The notes: generated from the sequence alone by a model not told the origin. A stretch of 45,655 bases of DNA from Streptomyces sp. DI166 (GCF_900091315.1 NZ_FLSP01000071.1:1-45655), one strand, 5' to 3'; positions 7,652-16,358 are shown, counted from the stretch's first letter. Numbers and translations: made by a program.

Positions 7652-8779
7652 ATGAGCGATGGGAAGCGCCTAGTCGTCTGCTGTGACGGCACCTGGAACA
7701 CCGCCGACCAGTCCAGCGCGACGAACGTCACCAGGGTTGCCGTGTCCATCAGAGAGCAGGCCGACCAGATCGTCTACTACCACGCCGGTGTCGGCACGGA
7801 CCGATGGATGCGCCTGAGGGGTGGCGCCTTCGGCAAGGGACTGTCCGCCAATGTCCTGGACGCGTACCGCTTCCTGGTCCGCACCTACAAACCCGGTGAC
7901 ACTCTTTATTTCTTCGGCTTCAGCCGGGGCGCGTTCACTGTCCGCAGCCTGGCCGGCCTGGTGCGCAATTGCGGCATCCTGCGCCCGGAGCACATCGACA
8001 TGACTCAGAAGGCCTGGGCCATGTACCGCAGCCGAAGCGAGAAATTGAAGCCGAACAGCGCCGCCTCCGCTCTGTTCCGCCGGACATACGCACACGAGAC
8101 GGGGATTCATTTCATCGGGGTATGGGACACGGTCGGTTCCCTCGGAATCCCCGGACCCAAGTGGCTACCGCGCCGGGGAGCCTTCCACGACACCGAGCTG
8201 AGCAGCTGGGTGAAGGGAGCGTTCCAGGCGCTGGCGATCGACGAGCAGCGGAGTGTGTTCCGTCCTACGCTGTGGCATCAGCAGCCCGACGCCGCCATGA
8301 AGGGCCAGGAACTCAAGCAGGTGTGGTTCGCTGGAGTACACAAAGACGTCGGCGGCGGCTACCCCGAGAGGGGGCTGCCCGATATTGCCCTGCTGTGGAT
8401 GATCCAACAAGCCAGCAGATACGGGCTGGAGTTCGGTCCCAGGGAGGCCGAGTCTCCTGAGACGCCCCCGGAGAGCAGCATCTTCCAGGTGCCGCCCAAG
8501 CCCGACAGCATGGGGCCGAAGCACAATTCACGCAGGGGCTTTTACCGACTGGCTCCCCGGCATCACCGGCCCATCGGGCAGTCCGTGAACGACCAAGGCG
8601 TCCTTGACGGGTGGGAGTACGTGTCACAAACAGCCAAGGACCGATACGACCAGAACGCGTCCTACCGGCCGCCCGAAGGCCCGCCCAGGCTGAACGAGTA
8701 TCTCGCTCAGGACGACATAAGGCTCGAACCTGTGCCCCTGGCCGTGGCCGACGCGCTCCTGGACCAGCCACTGCCCTAG
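7652..8779 (+). CDS. DUF2235 domain-containing protein (Tle1-like alpha/beta hydrolase)
   Basis: The product has 375 aa. GGAGG at 7641-7645 precedes ATG 7652. The DUF2235 fold covers residues 5-330: 'LVVCCDGTWNTAD' at 7-19, 'VYYHAGVGTD' near 45, 'GLSANVLDAYRFLVRTYKPG' near 65-84, the nucleophile elbow 'GFSRGAF' near 90, 'HFIGVWDTVGSLGIP' near 155-168 and 'WFAGVHKDVGGGYPE' near 225-240. The GxSxG serine, the Asp in WDTVG and the His in GVHKDVGGGY match the catalytic pattern of this family, which includes type VI lipase effectors (Tle1). Streptomyces lacks that system; the protein has no signal peptide, so its substrate is open. It is monocistronic. Confidence 0.88.
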   Translation: MSDGKRLVVCCDGTWNTADQSSATNVTRVAVSIREQADQIVYYHAGVGTDRWMRLRGGAFGKGLSANVLDAYRFLVRTYKPGDTLYFFGFSRGAFTVRSLAGLVRNCGILRPEHIDMTQKAWAMYRSRSEKLKPNSAASALFRRTYAHETGIHFIGVWDTVGSLGIPGPKWLPRRGAFHDTELSSWVKGAFQALAIDEQRSVFRPTLWHQQPDAAMKGQELKQVWFAGVHKDVGGGYPERGLPDIALLWMIQQASRYGLEFGPREAESPETPPESSIFQVPPKPDSMGPKHNSRRGFYRLAPRHHRPIGQSVNDQGVLDGWEYVSQTAKDRYDQNASYRPPEGPPRLNEYLAQDDIRLEPVPLAVADALLDQPLP

Positions 8780-8796
8780 GCAACGCTGAAGTTGCG

Positions 8797-8822
8797 CGCC
8801 CACACGGGCGGAAACGTGGGCG
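8797..8822 (+). terminator. Possible weak terminator after the DUF2235 gene
   Basis: A 7-bp perfect stem (CGCCCAC / GTGGGCG) with a 12-nt loop begins 17 bp after the stop at 8779. It sits between two convergent genes, so it could serve either strand. Confidence 0.35.
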
Positions 8823-8963
8823 GGCCGCAGCAGATACCCCCGCCAGACCCGCTGAACACCGTGCAGCCGAGGCTCAGTCCACATCCCTGAGAACCCTGGA
8901 GAGCGGCGCGTCAGGGCTGCGGTCACTCAGCTGCTCAAGAGCGGGACTGTGACGAGCCAACTC

Positions 8964-9773
8964 TCATCTCACGCCGCCCGGTTCACCGAAGGCACGCTCC
9001 ATCCAACCGTCCAGCCCGGCTGTGAAGTCTGCTACCGATGCGATGTCGGAGGCAGGGAGGGCTCCGGCGTCGTCGCGTCCGTCGCGTCCGTCGCGTCCGT
9101 CGAAGAAGTGCACGTCGGCCCAGCCGCCACGGAACAGGACCACCGACAGCGTTGCGTCTGCCGGACCGGAGATGACCAAGCCCAGCGACTCGGGGTCCTT
9201 CACCCGCGCCCTGTCGGTCTCCAACGGCTGTGGCCACGCTGCCTGTTGATCCCGCCAGGTCATCGTTCCCACGGCAAGACCGGCTGACCGCCATTCCACG
9301 GCTCGTTCCAGCAGCGCGGCAGCCGCCGCGTCGAGATCGATAACTCCGTCCGTGCGCGGTTGCGCTCCGGCCGCTACGAGGACTTCGGCACTGTCGGTGT
9401 GACGGCCGTGCTGCGCCCAGTCCAGCGGGGACCAGCCCGTGCCCTGGTCTTCTCGGAGGTTGGGATCGGCGCCATGCGCCAACAGCTCCCGGACCGTCGC
9501 CGTGTGCCCCCAGCAAGCGGCTGCGCACAGCGGTGTGCCCTCGGAGCCAGGGCCGCGGCTCTCCTCATCGGGGCAGGCACCGGCTTCCAGGAGCAAGCGG
9601 GCCACTTCCGCCTCTCCCTGTACCGAAGCCAGGTACAGAGGGGTGGTGCCCTCGTTGTCCCTTCCCTGCGGGCTGGCTCCGCTGCGCAGCAGTGTCTTCA
9701 CGGTTGTTGCGTCTCCGGCCAGGACTGCCTCGAAGAGCCGCTGGGAGAGCCTTTTCTGCTGCCGCCGTTTCAT
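8964..9773 (-). CDS. Ankyrin repeat protein with uncharacterised C-terminal domain
   Basis: The product has 269 aa. Residues 8-140 contain about four ankyrin repeats, seen from units such as 'DNEGTTPLYLASVQGEAEVA', 'RLLLEAGACPDE', 'EGTPLCAAACWGHTATVREL', 'LAHGADPNLRED' and 'WSPLDWAQHGRHTDSAEVLV'. These mediate protein-protein contacts. Residues 150-269 are a separate alpha/beta domain (TMTWRDQQAAWPQPLE, ESLGLVISGPADATLSVVLF, GGWADVHFFDG) that resembles small immunity-type or sensor domains but is not identified. A Gly-Arg-Asp triple repeat sits in it at about 226-235. The ATG at 9773 faces a divergent gene about 90 bp away. Cytoplasmic by lack of signal. Confidence 0.8.
   Translation of the reverse strand: MKRRQQKRLSQRLFEAVLAGDATTVKTLLRSGASPQGRDNEGTTPLYLASVQGEAEVARLLLEAGACPDEESRGPGSEGTPLCAAACWGHTATVRELLAHGADPNLREDQGTGWSPLDWAQHGRHTDSAEVLVAAGAQPRTDGVIDLDAAAAALLERAVEWRSAGLAVGTMTWRDQQAAWPQPLETDRARVKDPESLGLVISGPADATLSVVLFRGGWADVHFFDGRDGRDGRDDAGALPASDIASVADFTAGLDGWMERAFGEPGGVR
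9072..9100. repeat. Three 9-bp tandem repeats inside the ankyrin gene
   Basis: The unit gtcgcgtcc occurs three times in a row, with a fourth partial copy (gtcg). It encodes (Gly-Arg-Asp)x3 on the minus strand and stays in frame, so copy-number changes would lengthen a loop without breaking the protein. Confidence 0.75.
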
Positions 9774-9861
9774 AGCTCCGCAGGCTAACGATCATGGGGT
9801 CGGTCTTGCCAATCAATTGCAGGTCCTGGAGCCCCTCAGCTGTGGACGCGAGAATTCGAGT

Positions 9862-10617
9862 GTGCCGTTGGCACGGCCGTGCGAGCATCGGCTGGTGATC
9901 GACCATGAAGAGCTGCCTCCCGCCGCCCTTGTCGGGAAGCGGCTGGTGCAGGTGACCACGGCTTGGCACCACTACTCCGACCACGAACCGTCTCTCCTTC
10001 ATCTGTGGCTGCACCTGGAGGAACTGGGCCCGGTTCTGATCCACACTCCCGGGACGGGGCTGACGCTCCGAGTCGACCGGCCGCACGGACCGTATGAGAT
10101 GGCGCAGCACGGCAACGTCTCGGTGGTCGACGATTCACCGGGCTTTCCGCTGACCCGGTTCGTCGGACAACAGGTCCGCTCGGTTCGGGAGATCAGCTAC
10201 AACGACGGCCGTGTCGACTTCACTGCCGGCCTCACGCTCCAATTCCCCGGCGGAAGCGTTCGGCTGCTCGGTTTCGACGACGACCTGGTCATCGCGCACG
10301 ATCAGCACCTGGGAGCTGTCGAGGCGTTCCTGTACGAGGACGTGTCCCTTGCGCGGGTGGTGCAGACCTGTGGCGCTTGTCCCTCCCAGTGGGATGCGTG
10401 GACGTCCAAGGGGCAGTATCTGTACCTGCGGTACCGGCGCGGCGAGGGGATCGTCGAGCAGCATCCGAGCCAAGACACGGACACATGGGACGGCGAGGAA
10501 TCGAGACTCTGGACCATCTGGGACGACGGAACCAACGGCGGCTGGATCGACCTCGCCGACTTCCTCGCCATGGCCGGGCTGCGACTGGCGGCTGACGCCG
10601 AGGTCTGCACCACATGA
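9862..10617 (+). CDS. Conserved hypothetical protein (about 251 aa)
   Basis: Coding texture is strong from about residue 12: 'LVIDHEELPPAALVGKRLVQ', 'TTAWHHYSDHEPSLLHLWLH', 'LIHTPGTGLTLRVDRPHGPY', 'FVGQQVRSVREISYNDGRVD', 'FPGGSVRLLGFDDDLVIAHD', and an acidic Trp-rich end 'WDGEESRLWTIWDDGTNGGW'. The start is uncertain: GTG 9862 is used, and GTG 9895 is an equal alternative. Neither has a strong ribosome binding site. The sequence is beta-rich and acidic, with no signal peptide or membrane segment. It diverges from the ankyrin gene, so a shared promoter in the 90-bp gap is likely. The family is not recognised. Confidence 0.7.
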   Translation: MPLARPCEHRLVIDHEELPPAALVGKRLVQVTTAWHHYSDHEPSLLHLWLHLEELGPVLIHTPGTGLTLRVDRPHGPYEMAQHGNVSVVDDSPGFPLTRFVGQQVRSVREISYNDGRVDFTAGLTLQFPGGSVRLLGFDDDLVIAHDQHLGAVEAFLYEDVSLARVVQTCGACPSQWDAWTSKGQYLYLRYRRGEGIVEQHPSQDTDTWDGEESRLWTIWDDGTNGGWIDLADFLAMAGLRLAADAEVCTT

Positions 10618-11014
10618 CCGGAGCCCAAGGCCAAGTACCAGTGTCACAGCCACCGCACCCTCCGCGCGACCCGTGTCACCACCGCCGCATACCCGATACC
10701 CAGCACCCGTGAGCCGAACAACGCGGTCAGCGGGGAGCAGTTGGCCGGCGCTGGCCGCCGTGCAGAGTGTCCAGGCATTGCCGGGTGGCTACACCACGGG
10801 GAACGTCGACGTATGGCCCCGGTCCGCCGAGTTGGCGAAGCACCCGTTCCATCCCCGAAGGTGTCACGCCTCTCGTCTTGCGCAGCGCAGGAAGCCGGGC
10901 GGCGGCGGAGGAGGAGTGCCGGTGAACTCTTTCTCGACGACTCCCACTGCGGCCACGTCGGTCAGTGAGGGGGGTTCGGTGACGTTCGAGAGTGGGCCCA
11001 GGGCCGACGGCGGG
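10618..11014. other. Intergenic region between two convergent genes, no supported gene
   Basis: Nearly 400 bp. The only protein-like trace is on the minus strand, where a frame ends with a natural-looking tail (DVAAVGVVEKEFTGTPPPPP) before TGA at about 10,870. It has no start of its own and overlaps the VWA gene's 3' end in another frame. No terminator hairpin stands out. Confidence 0.35.
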
Positions 11015-12633
11015 TCAGACGAGGCGGAAGAGGTCTGCGGCCGTGTGGATGTCGGTGAGGTCCTCGATGGAGCGGAGGTTGTCGCACAGGGCGTCCAGTA
11101 CTGAGTCCGCCTCGGCGACGCGTGGGGCGCCGACTGCTACTCCGAAGACACGGAAGCCCAGTTGGTGTTTCGTGGCTTTCCAGTGGCGCATCCACTGCTC
11201 GGTGACGCCGCAGTCGTCGTCGGTGATCATGACGATGTCGCCGCGTGAGCGGGCGGTGTCGTTGAACTCCTGTTGCAGGACCTCGGCTGCTGCGCTGAGG
11301 GGGCGCTGGTAGCTGGTGCCGCCGCCGAGGAAGGTCTCGGCGAATTCCAGGACCCGGGTGATGTCGGGGGGTTCGTCGGCCGGGAAGCGGAACACCTGGA
11401 GTTTGTCGGCGGCGGAGAAGAGGATGCCGACGAAGTCGCGGTGGGCGTGGCGGGCCTGGTCCAGGAGGGCCAGGGCGCATGCCTTGGCCCAGGCCTCGCG
11501 GGTGATGCCGTTGGGGCCCTCCTCGTACATGGAGTGCGAGGTGTCGACGCAGGCGATGATCGCGCCCGGCCGGTGGTCTGGTCGCCCTGGGTGTCGTAGA
11601 GCATCAGTTCGGCGGCGGCGTAGCGGGCTGCGAACACGGCTCGTAGTTCGGGCAGGCCCAGGTTCGCCAGTTCGGAGGGGACGACTCGGGAGAGGTCGTC
11701 GCCGAGGGTGACGCCGACCAGTTCGCCGGTGGAGCTCTGCACCTTGCGGGCCCGCTCGCCGCTGGCCATCTGGCGGAAACGGCCGATGAGGTCGGCCCAT
11801 TGGGACAGGCGGCTGCCCGCCAGTCGTTCGGCGAGGTGTTTGCGGTGGTCGAACGGCATGCGTTGCAGCTGTCCGGGGCCGACTCCCCATGTGCGCATCA
11901 GCGCGGCTTCCTTGCGTGCGGCTGACGCGGCCCGTGCCGCGGCTGACTGGGCGGCGGCGCGGATTCCCGGGACCAGGGCGGTGAGGGAGCGGGTGGCTGT
12001 GCGGGCTGCCTGTTGGGCGGCGGCGTCGGCTCTTCGCGCCGCCTCGATGGCCCGGTGGACGGACTCGGCGGCGGCATTGGGCACGGTGCCGTCCTCGTCG
12101 GTCTCTTCCGCGGCCTGTTCGAGTGCATCGCCGACTGCGGCTGCTGTGCGCTCGGTCTCCTGGAGCGTTTTGTCCGCGTGCTCGGCCGGTTCCTGGGCCT
12201 GCCGGGTCTGCTCCAGGATCCGGCGCAGCGTGGAGGCCTGGGAGAGTACGGCCATGGCGGCGGCGTACGGGTCGCCTGCCGTGGTGCGGCGCAGTTCGGT
12301 GAACTCCGCGGAGTCCAGCAGTGCAGTGATGATGTGGTGGTTGAGCAGTCGGGAGGGAGCCATGGCCGCGCTGGCGCGCAGATGCGGGCGGGCTTGGTAC
12401 GCGGCGAGGAAGGCGTCGGTGAGCAGGTCGGCTGCGCTGGCGTGGCGTGCGGTGAACTCGGCGGCGAGGTCGCGCAGGGCGGCGGACTGTTCGTAGGTGT
12501 CGCGCCAGGTGAGGATGTCGAAGCGGTCCGCGGCAACGGCCCCGGTGTGCCGTACGGAGGGGATGGCGGAGCGGGCCGGCCAGGGCCCGGAACGGGCGGC
12601 GAGGTCGTCCGGTTTGCTCGGTGGCTGAGCCAT
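11015..12633 (-). pseudogene. VWA domain protein (ViaA-like partner of MoxR), frameshifted
   Basis: The gene opens at ATG 12633 with GGGAG upstream and reads MAQPPSKPDD... through a long Ala-rich helical region to 'ELMLYDTQGDQTTGR' near residue 354. It then needs a one-base shift to continue as 'GAIIACVDTSHSMYEEGPNG', 'DFVGILFSAADKLQVFRFPA', 'GDIVMITDDDCGVTEQWMRH' and 'HTAADLFRLV'. The C-terminal part is a von Willebrand A domain with the MIDAS motif D-T-S-H-S and the distal Asp. The shift lies in a C-run at about 11565-11568, where one base seems lost, giving 1619 bp instead of 1620. It lies 17 bp after the MoxR ATPase gene, the order seen for RavA/ViaA-type pairs. Real mutation or sequencing error cannot be told apart here. 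Confidence 0.8.
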
Positions 12634-12650
12634 GGTGCTGCTCCCGGAGG

Positions 12651-13916
12651 TCAGAGCTGGGCCTGCACCATGCTGGCGTCCATGCCGAGGGCCTCGGTGA
12701 GTACCCGGGCGCGGACCGCGCGCTGGCGGCCGGTGATGCGATCGATGGTGGCCGTGGAGCGGCCGGCGGTCGCGGCCTCCGCGCGCAGGGCGGTGAGCCG
12801 TCGACCCGCCATGGCGAGTTTGCCGTGGGCGTACTTGATGACCCAGTCGCTGAGCGCCTCGCGGGACTGGCCCGCCATCGCGTCGAGCTGGTTCTCCAGC
12901 TCGTCGAGCATGTCGGACAGTTCGAGGGCTTCCTTCGCATCGGGGTTGACCAGGTGCAGTACCTCGCGTTCGACCATTGGGCGTTCGGCGGGTGAGTTCC
13001 ACAGCACGTGGGTGAGGAGCGACAGGTCGGTCTCGGCGACTGCGGGGCGGCCGTCGAGGTAGGCGGAGGCCTGCAGCAGGCCGACCGCCTGACGCCAACG
13101 GCGGTCGGAGGCGATGAGTTCCTTGCGGCGCAGGGCGGCACGCAGGGTGCAGATCGCGTCGATAACCGGGTCGGGGACCTCTGTCGCCGGGACGCCCTTG
13201 GTCACGGCGTCCTGGAGGTCGGACAGAGTGATCGTGGTCGGTGCCGGTGGCTGCTGCGAGGGGTGGTTGACCGCGGAGCGGATCAGTGCGGCGAAGTTCG
13301 ACGGGTCCGAGAGGTATTCGACCTCGATCCGTACGAGCAGGCGGTCGTAGATCGCGGCCGAGTCCTCGCCGGTGGGCAGTTCGTTGCTCGCCGTCACGGC
13401 TCCGATCAGGGGGCAGCGGATCGGCTCGCCGCCGTTCTCGGGGTGGTAGATCCGCTCGTTGAGGAAGCCCAGGGTTTCGTTCAGTGCGGCCGTGGAGCAC
13501 TTGAAGATCTCGTCGATAAACGCGATGTGGGCGGTGGTGGCGCGGCCGTCGTACACCTGACGGAACTCACCCCGGGCCAGCGCGGCCACGTCGATGGGTC
13601 CGAACATTCTGGTCGGAGCGGTGAACTTCGACAGCAGGATCTCCCAGTAGGACGCGCCGTCGATCCTTGCGGTGAGTTCCCGGGCCAGCTCCGACTTGGC
13701 CGTTCCGGGCGGGCCGAGGAGCAGGGAGTGCCGGCCTGCCAGCAGGGTCACGACCAGGGTGCGTACGACGTCGTGCCGCTCGTAGAAGCGGGACGACAGC
13801 TCGCTCGTTATCGCCCGGAGTTTCTGCGCTGTGTCCTGTTCGTCCAATGCTCTTCGACTTCCGCGAGTGGGGCGGGAGCGCCCCGAGTGGGCGGGCAGGC
13901 TTGCGGGGGCGGGCAT
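12651..13916 (-). CDS. MoxR/RavA-like AAA+ ATPase
   Basis: About 421 aa from ATG 13916. A TTG at 13847 with purines (GAAGAG) just upstream would give a protein starting LDEQDTAQKL and may be the true start, because the first 23 residues are Pro/Arg-rich. The AAA+ core is intact: Walker A 'LLLGPPGTAKSELAREL' (about 65-81), 'LLSKFTAPTRMFGPIDVAAL', Walker B 'AHIAFIDEIFKCSTAALNET', sensor 1 region 'CPLIGAVTASNELPTGEDSA', arginine finger 'IYDRLLVRIEV', and a sensor-2 helical lid. The 'FGPIDV' insert and 'NETLGFLNER' helix place it nearer RavA than methanol-dehydrogenase MoxR. These ATPases act as chaperones with a VWA partner, encoded here immediately downstream. Confidence 0.88.
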   Translation of the reverse strand: MPAPASLPAHSGRSRPTRGSRRALDEQDTAQKLRAITSELSSRFYERHDVVRTLVVTLLAGRHSLLLGPPGTAKSELARELTARIDGASYWEILLSKFTAPTRMFGPIDVAALARGEFRQVYDGRATTAHIAFIDEIFKCSTAALNETLGFLNERIYHPENGGEPIRCPLIGAVTASNELPTGEDSAAIYDRLLVRIEVEYLSDPSNFAALIRSAVNHPSQQPPAPTTITLSDLQDAVTKGVPATEVPDPVIDAICTLRAALRRKELIASDRRWRQAVGLLQASAYLDGRPAVAETDLSLLTHVLWNSPAERPMVEREVLHLVNPDAKEALELSDMLDELENQLDAMAGQSREALSDWVIKYAHGKLAMAGRRLTALRAEAATAGRSTATIDRITGRQRAVRARVLTEALGMDASMVQAQL

Positions 13917-13979
13917 GGCGTGCGGCCGCGGTCGCGGGACTGGGACCATCTTGCTTCGCGCCCGCGTGTGGGGCCTCAA

Positions 13980-14390
13980 CCGCCGTACGAGCCACCGGCT
14001 TCGCCTTCGTCACCCTTGGATGCGTTGCGATTCCACCGCTCCGACACTAATGCCTGTGTCCCAGCGGCCACACCCTCCCCAGCGGGTCCGAGCCATCCCT
14101 GCCGCGTTGTACTCCGTCGGGATGTGCCTGTCGTTGGTCACGGCGGTGGGTGTGCCGGGGCCTTCGGGTTCCTCTGCTCCCCCGGCGCTCTCGGACGCCA
14201 TTCGGAGACCGTCACGAAATCGCGGCCCATCGGCGGGTCTGCCGACAGCAGAGCGCGGCGGTCCTGCACTCGCCGGTCCGTGACGACCATGATGGGCGCA
14301 ACCCGCGGAGCGGAGGCGTGGCCCGTGGTGCGGTGGAACCAATCCCGGCGGCGACGCGTTCATTGAGAGAGATCACACAGTTCGAGCACC
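13980..14390. other. Divergent intergenic region between MoxR and TerB-like genes
   Basis: About 400 bp that must contain the promoters of both the minus-strand MoxR-VWA pair and the plus-strand TerB-like gene. Short frames on the minus strand (for example 14142-14291) have weak protein texture and no ribosome binding site, so none is called. No convincing -10/-35 pair or repeat was found by eye. Confidence 0.4.
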
Positions 14391-14402
14391 GAGGTGGCAT
14401 CG

Positions 14403-14966
14403 ATGGCACTGTTCGACCGGCTCAAGGACCAGGCCAGAACCCTGCAGCAGCAGGTGCAGGGCGGGCATGGCGGTGCCGCGCACAGCGGCTCCCACGGCAG
14501 CGGGCACAGCAGCTCGCGCGGTGGCTCCCGCGCGCCGCTGGTAGGGCTGCTGAAGACCCAGCTCGGCTCACTCAAGGCGGAGCTGAAGAGTGGTGCCTAC
14601 CGGGACGCGAGCATGGCGATGTGCGCACTGGTCGCGGCCGCCGACGGGCACGTGGACACCAGCGAGATCCAGCAGATGGAGTCCATGATCCTCAGCAATG
14701 AGGTGCTCCAGAACTTCCCGCCGGAGCAGCTGCGCCAGCGCTTCCACAAGCACGTCAGCCAGCTCACCCGGGACTTCTCGCTGGGCAAGAGCGAGGCGCT
14801 GCAGGACATCGCCAAGGCCGCCAAGAAGCCGACCGAGGCCCGTGCTGTCATCCAGACCGGCATGGTCATCGCCGGCGCGGACGGGCATTTCTCGCAGGCC
14901 GAGCAGATGGTTCTCCGGGAGGCGTGCGGGACCCTGGGGCTGAATCCTGCGGAGTTCCAGCTCTGA
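14403..14966 (+). CDS. TerB-like tellurite resistance family protein
   Basis: The product has 187 aa. GAGGTGG (14391-14397) sits just before ATG 14403; the upstream GTG at 14394 is less well placed. Residues 1-45 are an amphipathic start (ALFDRLKDQARTLQQQVQ) and a low-complexity Gly/Ser/His linker. Residues 60-187 match the TerB fold: 'DASMAMCALVAAADGHVDTS', 'EIQQMESMILSNEVLQNFP', a central helical pair, and the internal repeat 'VIQTGMVIAGADGHFSQAEQ'. The two 'AADGH/GADGH' acidic loops are the metal-binding sites of this family. TerB-like proteins occur with Ter/VWA stress systems, and this gene diverges from a MoxR-VWA pair, so the three may form one stress module. Confidence 0.87.
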   Translation: MALFDRLKDQARTLQQQVQGGHGGAAHSGSHGSGHSSSRGGSRAPLVGLLKTQLGSLKAELKSGAYRDASMAMCALVAAADGHVDTSEIQQMESMILSNEVLQNFPPEQLRQRFHKHVSQLTRDFSLGKSEALQDIAKAAKKPTEARAVIQTGMVIAGADGHFSQAEQMVLREACGTLGLNPAEFQL

Positions 14967-15048
14967 TCCTGGGGGCCGGCGCCCCCTCGGGCCGCACACT
15001 TCACGCTGACATCAACATTTCTGCTGGTCAGGAGCGTTGTGATGGCGT

Positions 15049-15093
15049 GATTGCGTTGCATGCGCCGACTCTTGTCATGCTCGTGACGCAATC
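15049..15093. promoter_or_regulatory. Inverted repeat upstream of the SRPBCC gene
   Basis: Perfect 8-bp arms gattgcgt (15049-15056) and acgcaatc (15086-15093) are separated by 29 bp, about three helical turns centre to centre. The position about 100 bp upstream of the gene suits an operator, but no cognate regulator is adjacent. Confidence 0.3.
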
Positions 15094-15131
15094 GCCCCTG
15101 CCTCATCACCATGAATTGCACGTGATGCCTC

Positions 15132-15179
15132 GGCGTCAGCGGGGCACTCGGGAGTGGCTGCCGAGAAACCGCTGACGCC
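15132..15179 (+). promoter_or_regulatory. Structured 5' leader before the SRPBCC gene
   Basis: A perfect 11-bp stem (ggcgtcagcgg at 15132-15142, ccgctgacgcc at 15169-15179) closes a 26-nt loop that has its own small complementary pairs (CACTC/GAGTG and CTCGG/CCGAG). The right arm ends just before the GGAGG at 15181-15185 and ATG 15191, so the stem could affect translation initiation. It could also be a terminator read-through structure. Confidence 0.5.
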
Positions 15180-15190
15180 TGGAGGCACCC

Positions 15191-15682
15191 ATGGCCGTTC
15201 GTCATCGTCTGATCCGAGTGAGCCCCGACGAGGTGTGGGACGTCCTCGCCGACGGGAACCGGTACGCGGAGTGGGTCGTCGGCACCTCGGAGTCACACCC
15301 GATCAACGGACAGTGGCCGAAGACCGGCGCTGCCATCGGGTTCGAGGTCCCGCTCGGCCCCGTCCGACTGTCCAACGAGACGGTCGTCCGTCGCTGCGAG
15401 GAAGGCGTCGGTCTGGAGCTGGAGGCCCACGCCGGTGTGCTCGGCACGGCGCGCATCGCGATCGAGCTGCGCCCCTGGGGCGAGCACTGCCTCGTGATCG
15501 TCGACGAGCACCCCCTGCGCGGAGCGGGCGGCATGCTGCACAACGTCGGCTTCGAGGCACTTATCCAGCTGCGCCACCGCGCGATGCTGGCCCGCCTCGC
15601 CCGACTGGTCGAGGCGGAGTCCCGCCCCACAGCCCGGAGCCTGTCCGCGGTACCGAGCGCGGACGGCGCGGGCAGCGCCTGA
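15191..15682 (+). CDS. SRPBCC family protein
   Basis: The product has 163 aa. GGAGG six bases upstream fixes ATG 15191. The START-like SRPBCC fold is clear from the opening 'HRLIRVSPDEVWDVLADGNR', 'YAEWVVGTSESHPINGQWPK', 'GAAIGFEVPLGPVRLSNETV', the beta strands 'GLELEAHAGVLGTARIAIEL', and the long C-terminal helix 'EALIQLRHRAMLARLARLVE'. These proteins enclose a hydrophobic ligand cavity. Length matches small polyketide-cyclase-like members. No catalytic residue set can be assigned. A structured leader precedes it and a conserved hypothetical gene follows 79 bp later on the same strand. Confidence 0.85.
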   Translation: MAVRHRLIRVSPDEVWDVLADGNRYAEWVVGTSESHPINGQWPKTGAAIGFEVPLGPVRLSNETVVRRCEEGVGLELEAHAGVLGTARIAIELRPWGEHCLVIVDEHPLRGAGGMLHNVGFEALIQLRHRAMLARLARLVEAESRPTARSLSAVPSADGAGSA

Positions 15683-15761
15683 CACACCGTGCCCCCCTTC
15701 GGCCTGACCTCGCGCACCCTCCCTCCGCCCTGACCCCGCGCCCCTTTCGCAAGGAGAAGCC

Positions 15762-16229
15762 GTGACCGACTCCCCCAGCGGCCCCGACCGTGAACACCGT
15801 CGCCCCGCCCACGTCGACGACAGGACCGTCGAAGCCCTCGGAGCGCTGTCCAAGGCACTGGAGACGACCGAGCGCGCCAGAGGCCGGTTGTACGACTTCC
15901 ATCAGCTGACCGGGACAGCCGACCTCCAACTGGACCGCGCCGTACGGTTGCTGGAGGAATCAGGACACTCCGAATGGGCGGAGAAGGTCCGCTCCGAGAT
16001 CGTCGGGCGCAACGTCATTCCCGGGCACTGGACGTTCCAGATCGTCGAGGCGTACAACACCACGTACTACGAGCCGTTCCGGCAGCTTGAGCACAGTGCG
16101 GTGCAGGAACTCGCCCAGGGCCGTGACCACTTGTACGAGGCGGAGATGAAGGAGAGCCGCCGTACGCGAGGCCACTCCGACCACACCGCGCGTCCGCCGC
16201 GGACAGCGGACGACCCGAGCGACCACTGA
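15762..16229 (+). CDS. Conserved hypothetical protein (155 aa)
   Basis: AAGGAG (15753-15758) sits just before GTG 15762. The product is hydrophilic and mostly helical: 'TVEALGALSKALETTERARG', 'RLYDFHQLTGTADLQLDRAV', 'LLEESGHSEWAEKVRSEIVG', 'HWTFQIVEAYNTTYYEPFRQ', with a basic disordered tail. The well-kept Trp/Tyr block in the middle suggests a folded domain conserved in Streptomyces. I do not recognise a named family. It has no signal peptide or membrane segment. It may be co-transcribed with the upstream SRPBCC gene. Confidence 0.72.
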   Translation: MTDSPSGPDREHRRPAHVDDRTVEALGALSKALETTERARGRLYDFHQLTGTADLQLDRAVRLLEESGHSEWAEKVRSEIVGRNVIPGHWTFQIVEAYNTTYYEPFRQLEHSAVQELAQGRDHLYEAEMKESRRTRGHSDHTARPPRTADDPSDH

Positions 16230-16293
16230 CCGCACCACATCCGGAACGGCTGAGTGCAGTGGAGCACTTCGCCGTGTTTGGGGCGCTCCGACC

Positions 16294-16304
16294 AAGATCA
16301 TCTT
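16294..16304. repeat. Short palindrome AAGATCATCTT
   Basis: An 11-bp near-perfect palindrome (AAGAT-C-ATCTT), AT-rich in a GC-rich region, followed directly by TGATCA. It lies at the left edge of the decayed coding region and could be an operator or an IS scar. Confidence 0.3.
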
Positions 16305-16358
16305 GATCACTCCGGGCTGAATGCGACAGCAGTGACACCGCCGCCAGGGACGACGGTG

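Noticed and set aside
9072..9100. 9-bp tandem repeats considered as a CRISPR or iteron array
   Set aside because: Too short, without spacers, and in frame inside a coding region.
10870..11020. Minus-strand frame with EKEFTGTPPPPPPGF tail
   Set aside because: It has no start and reads in another frame across the end of the VWA gene; may be chance.
14142..14291. 49-codon minus-strand frame in the MoxR/TerB gap
   Set aside because: No ribosome binding site and weak coding texture.
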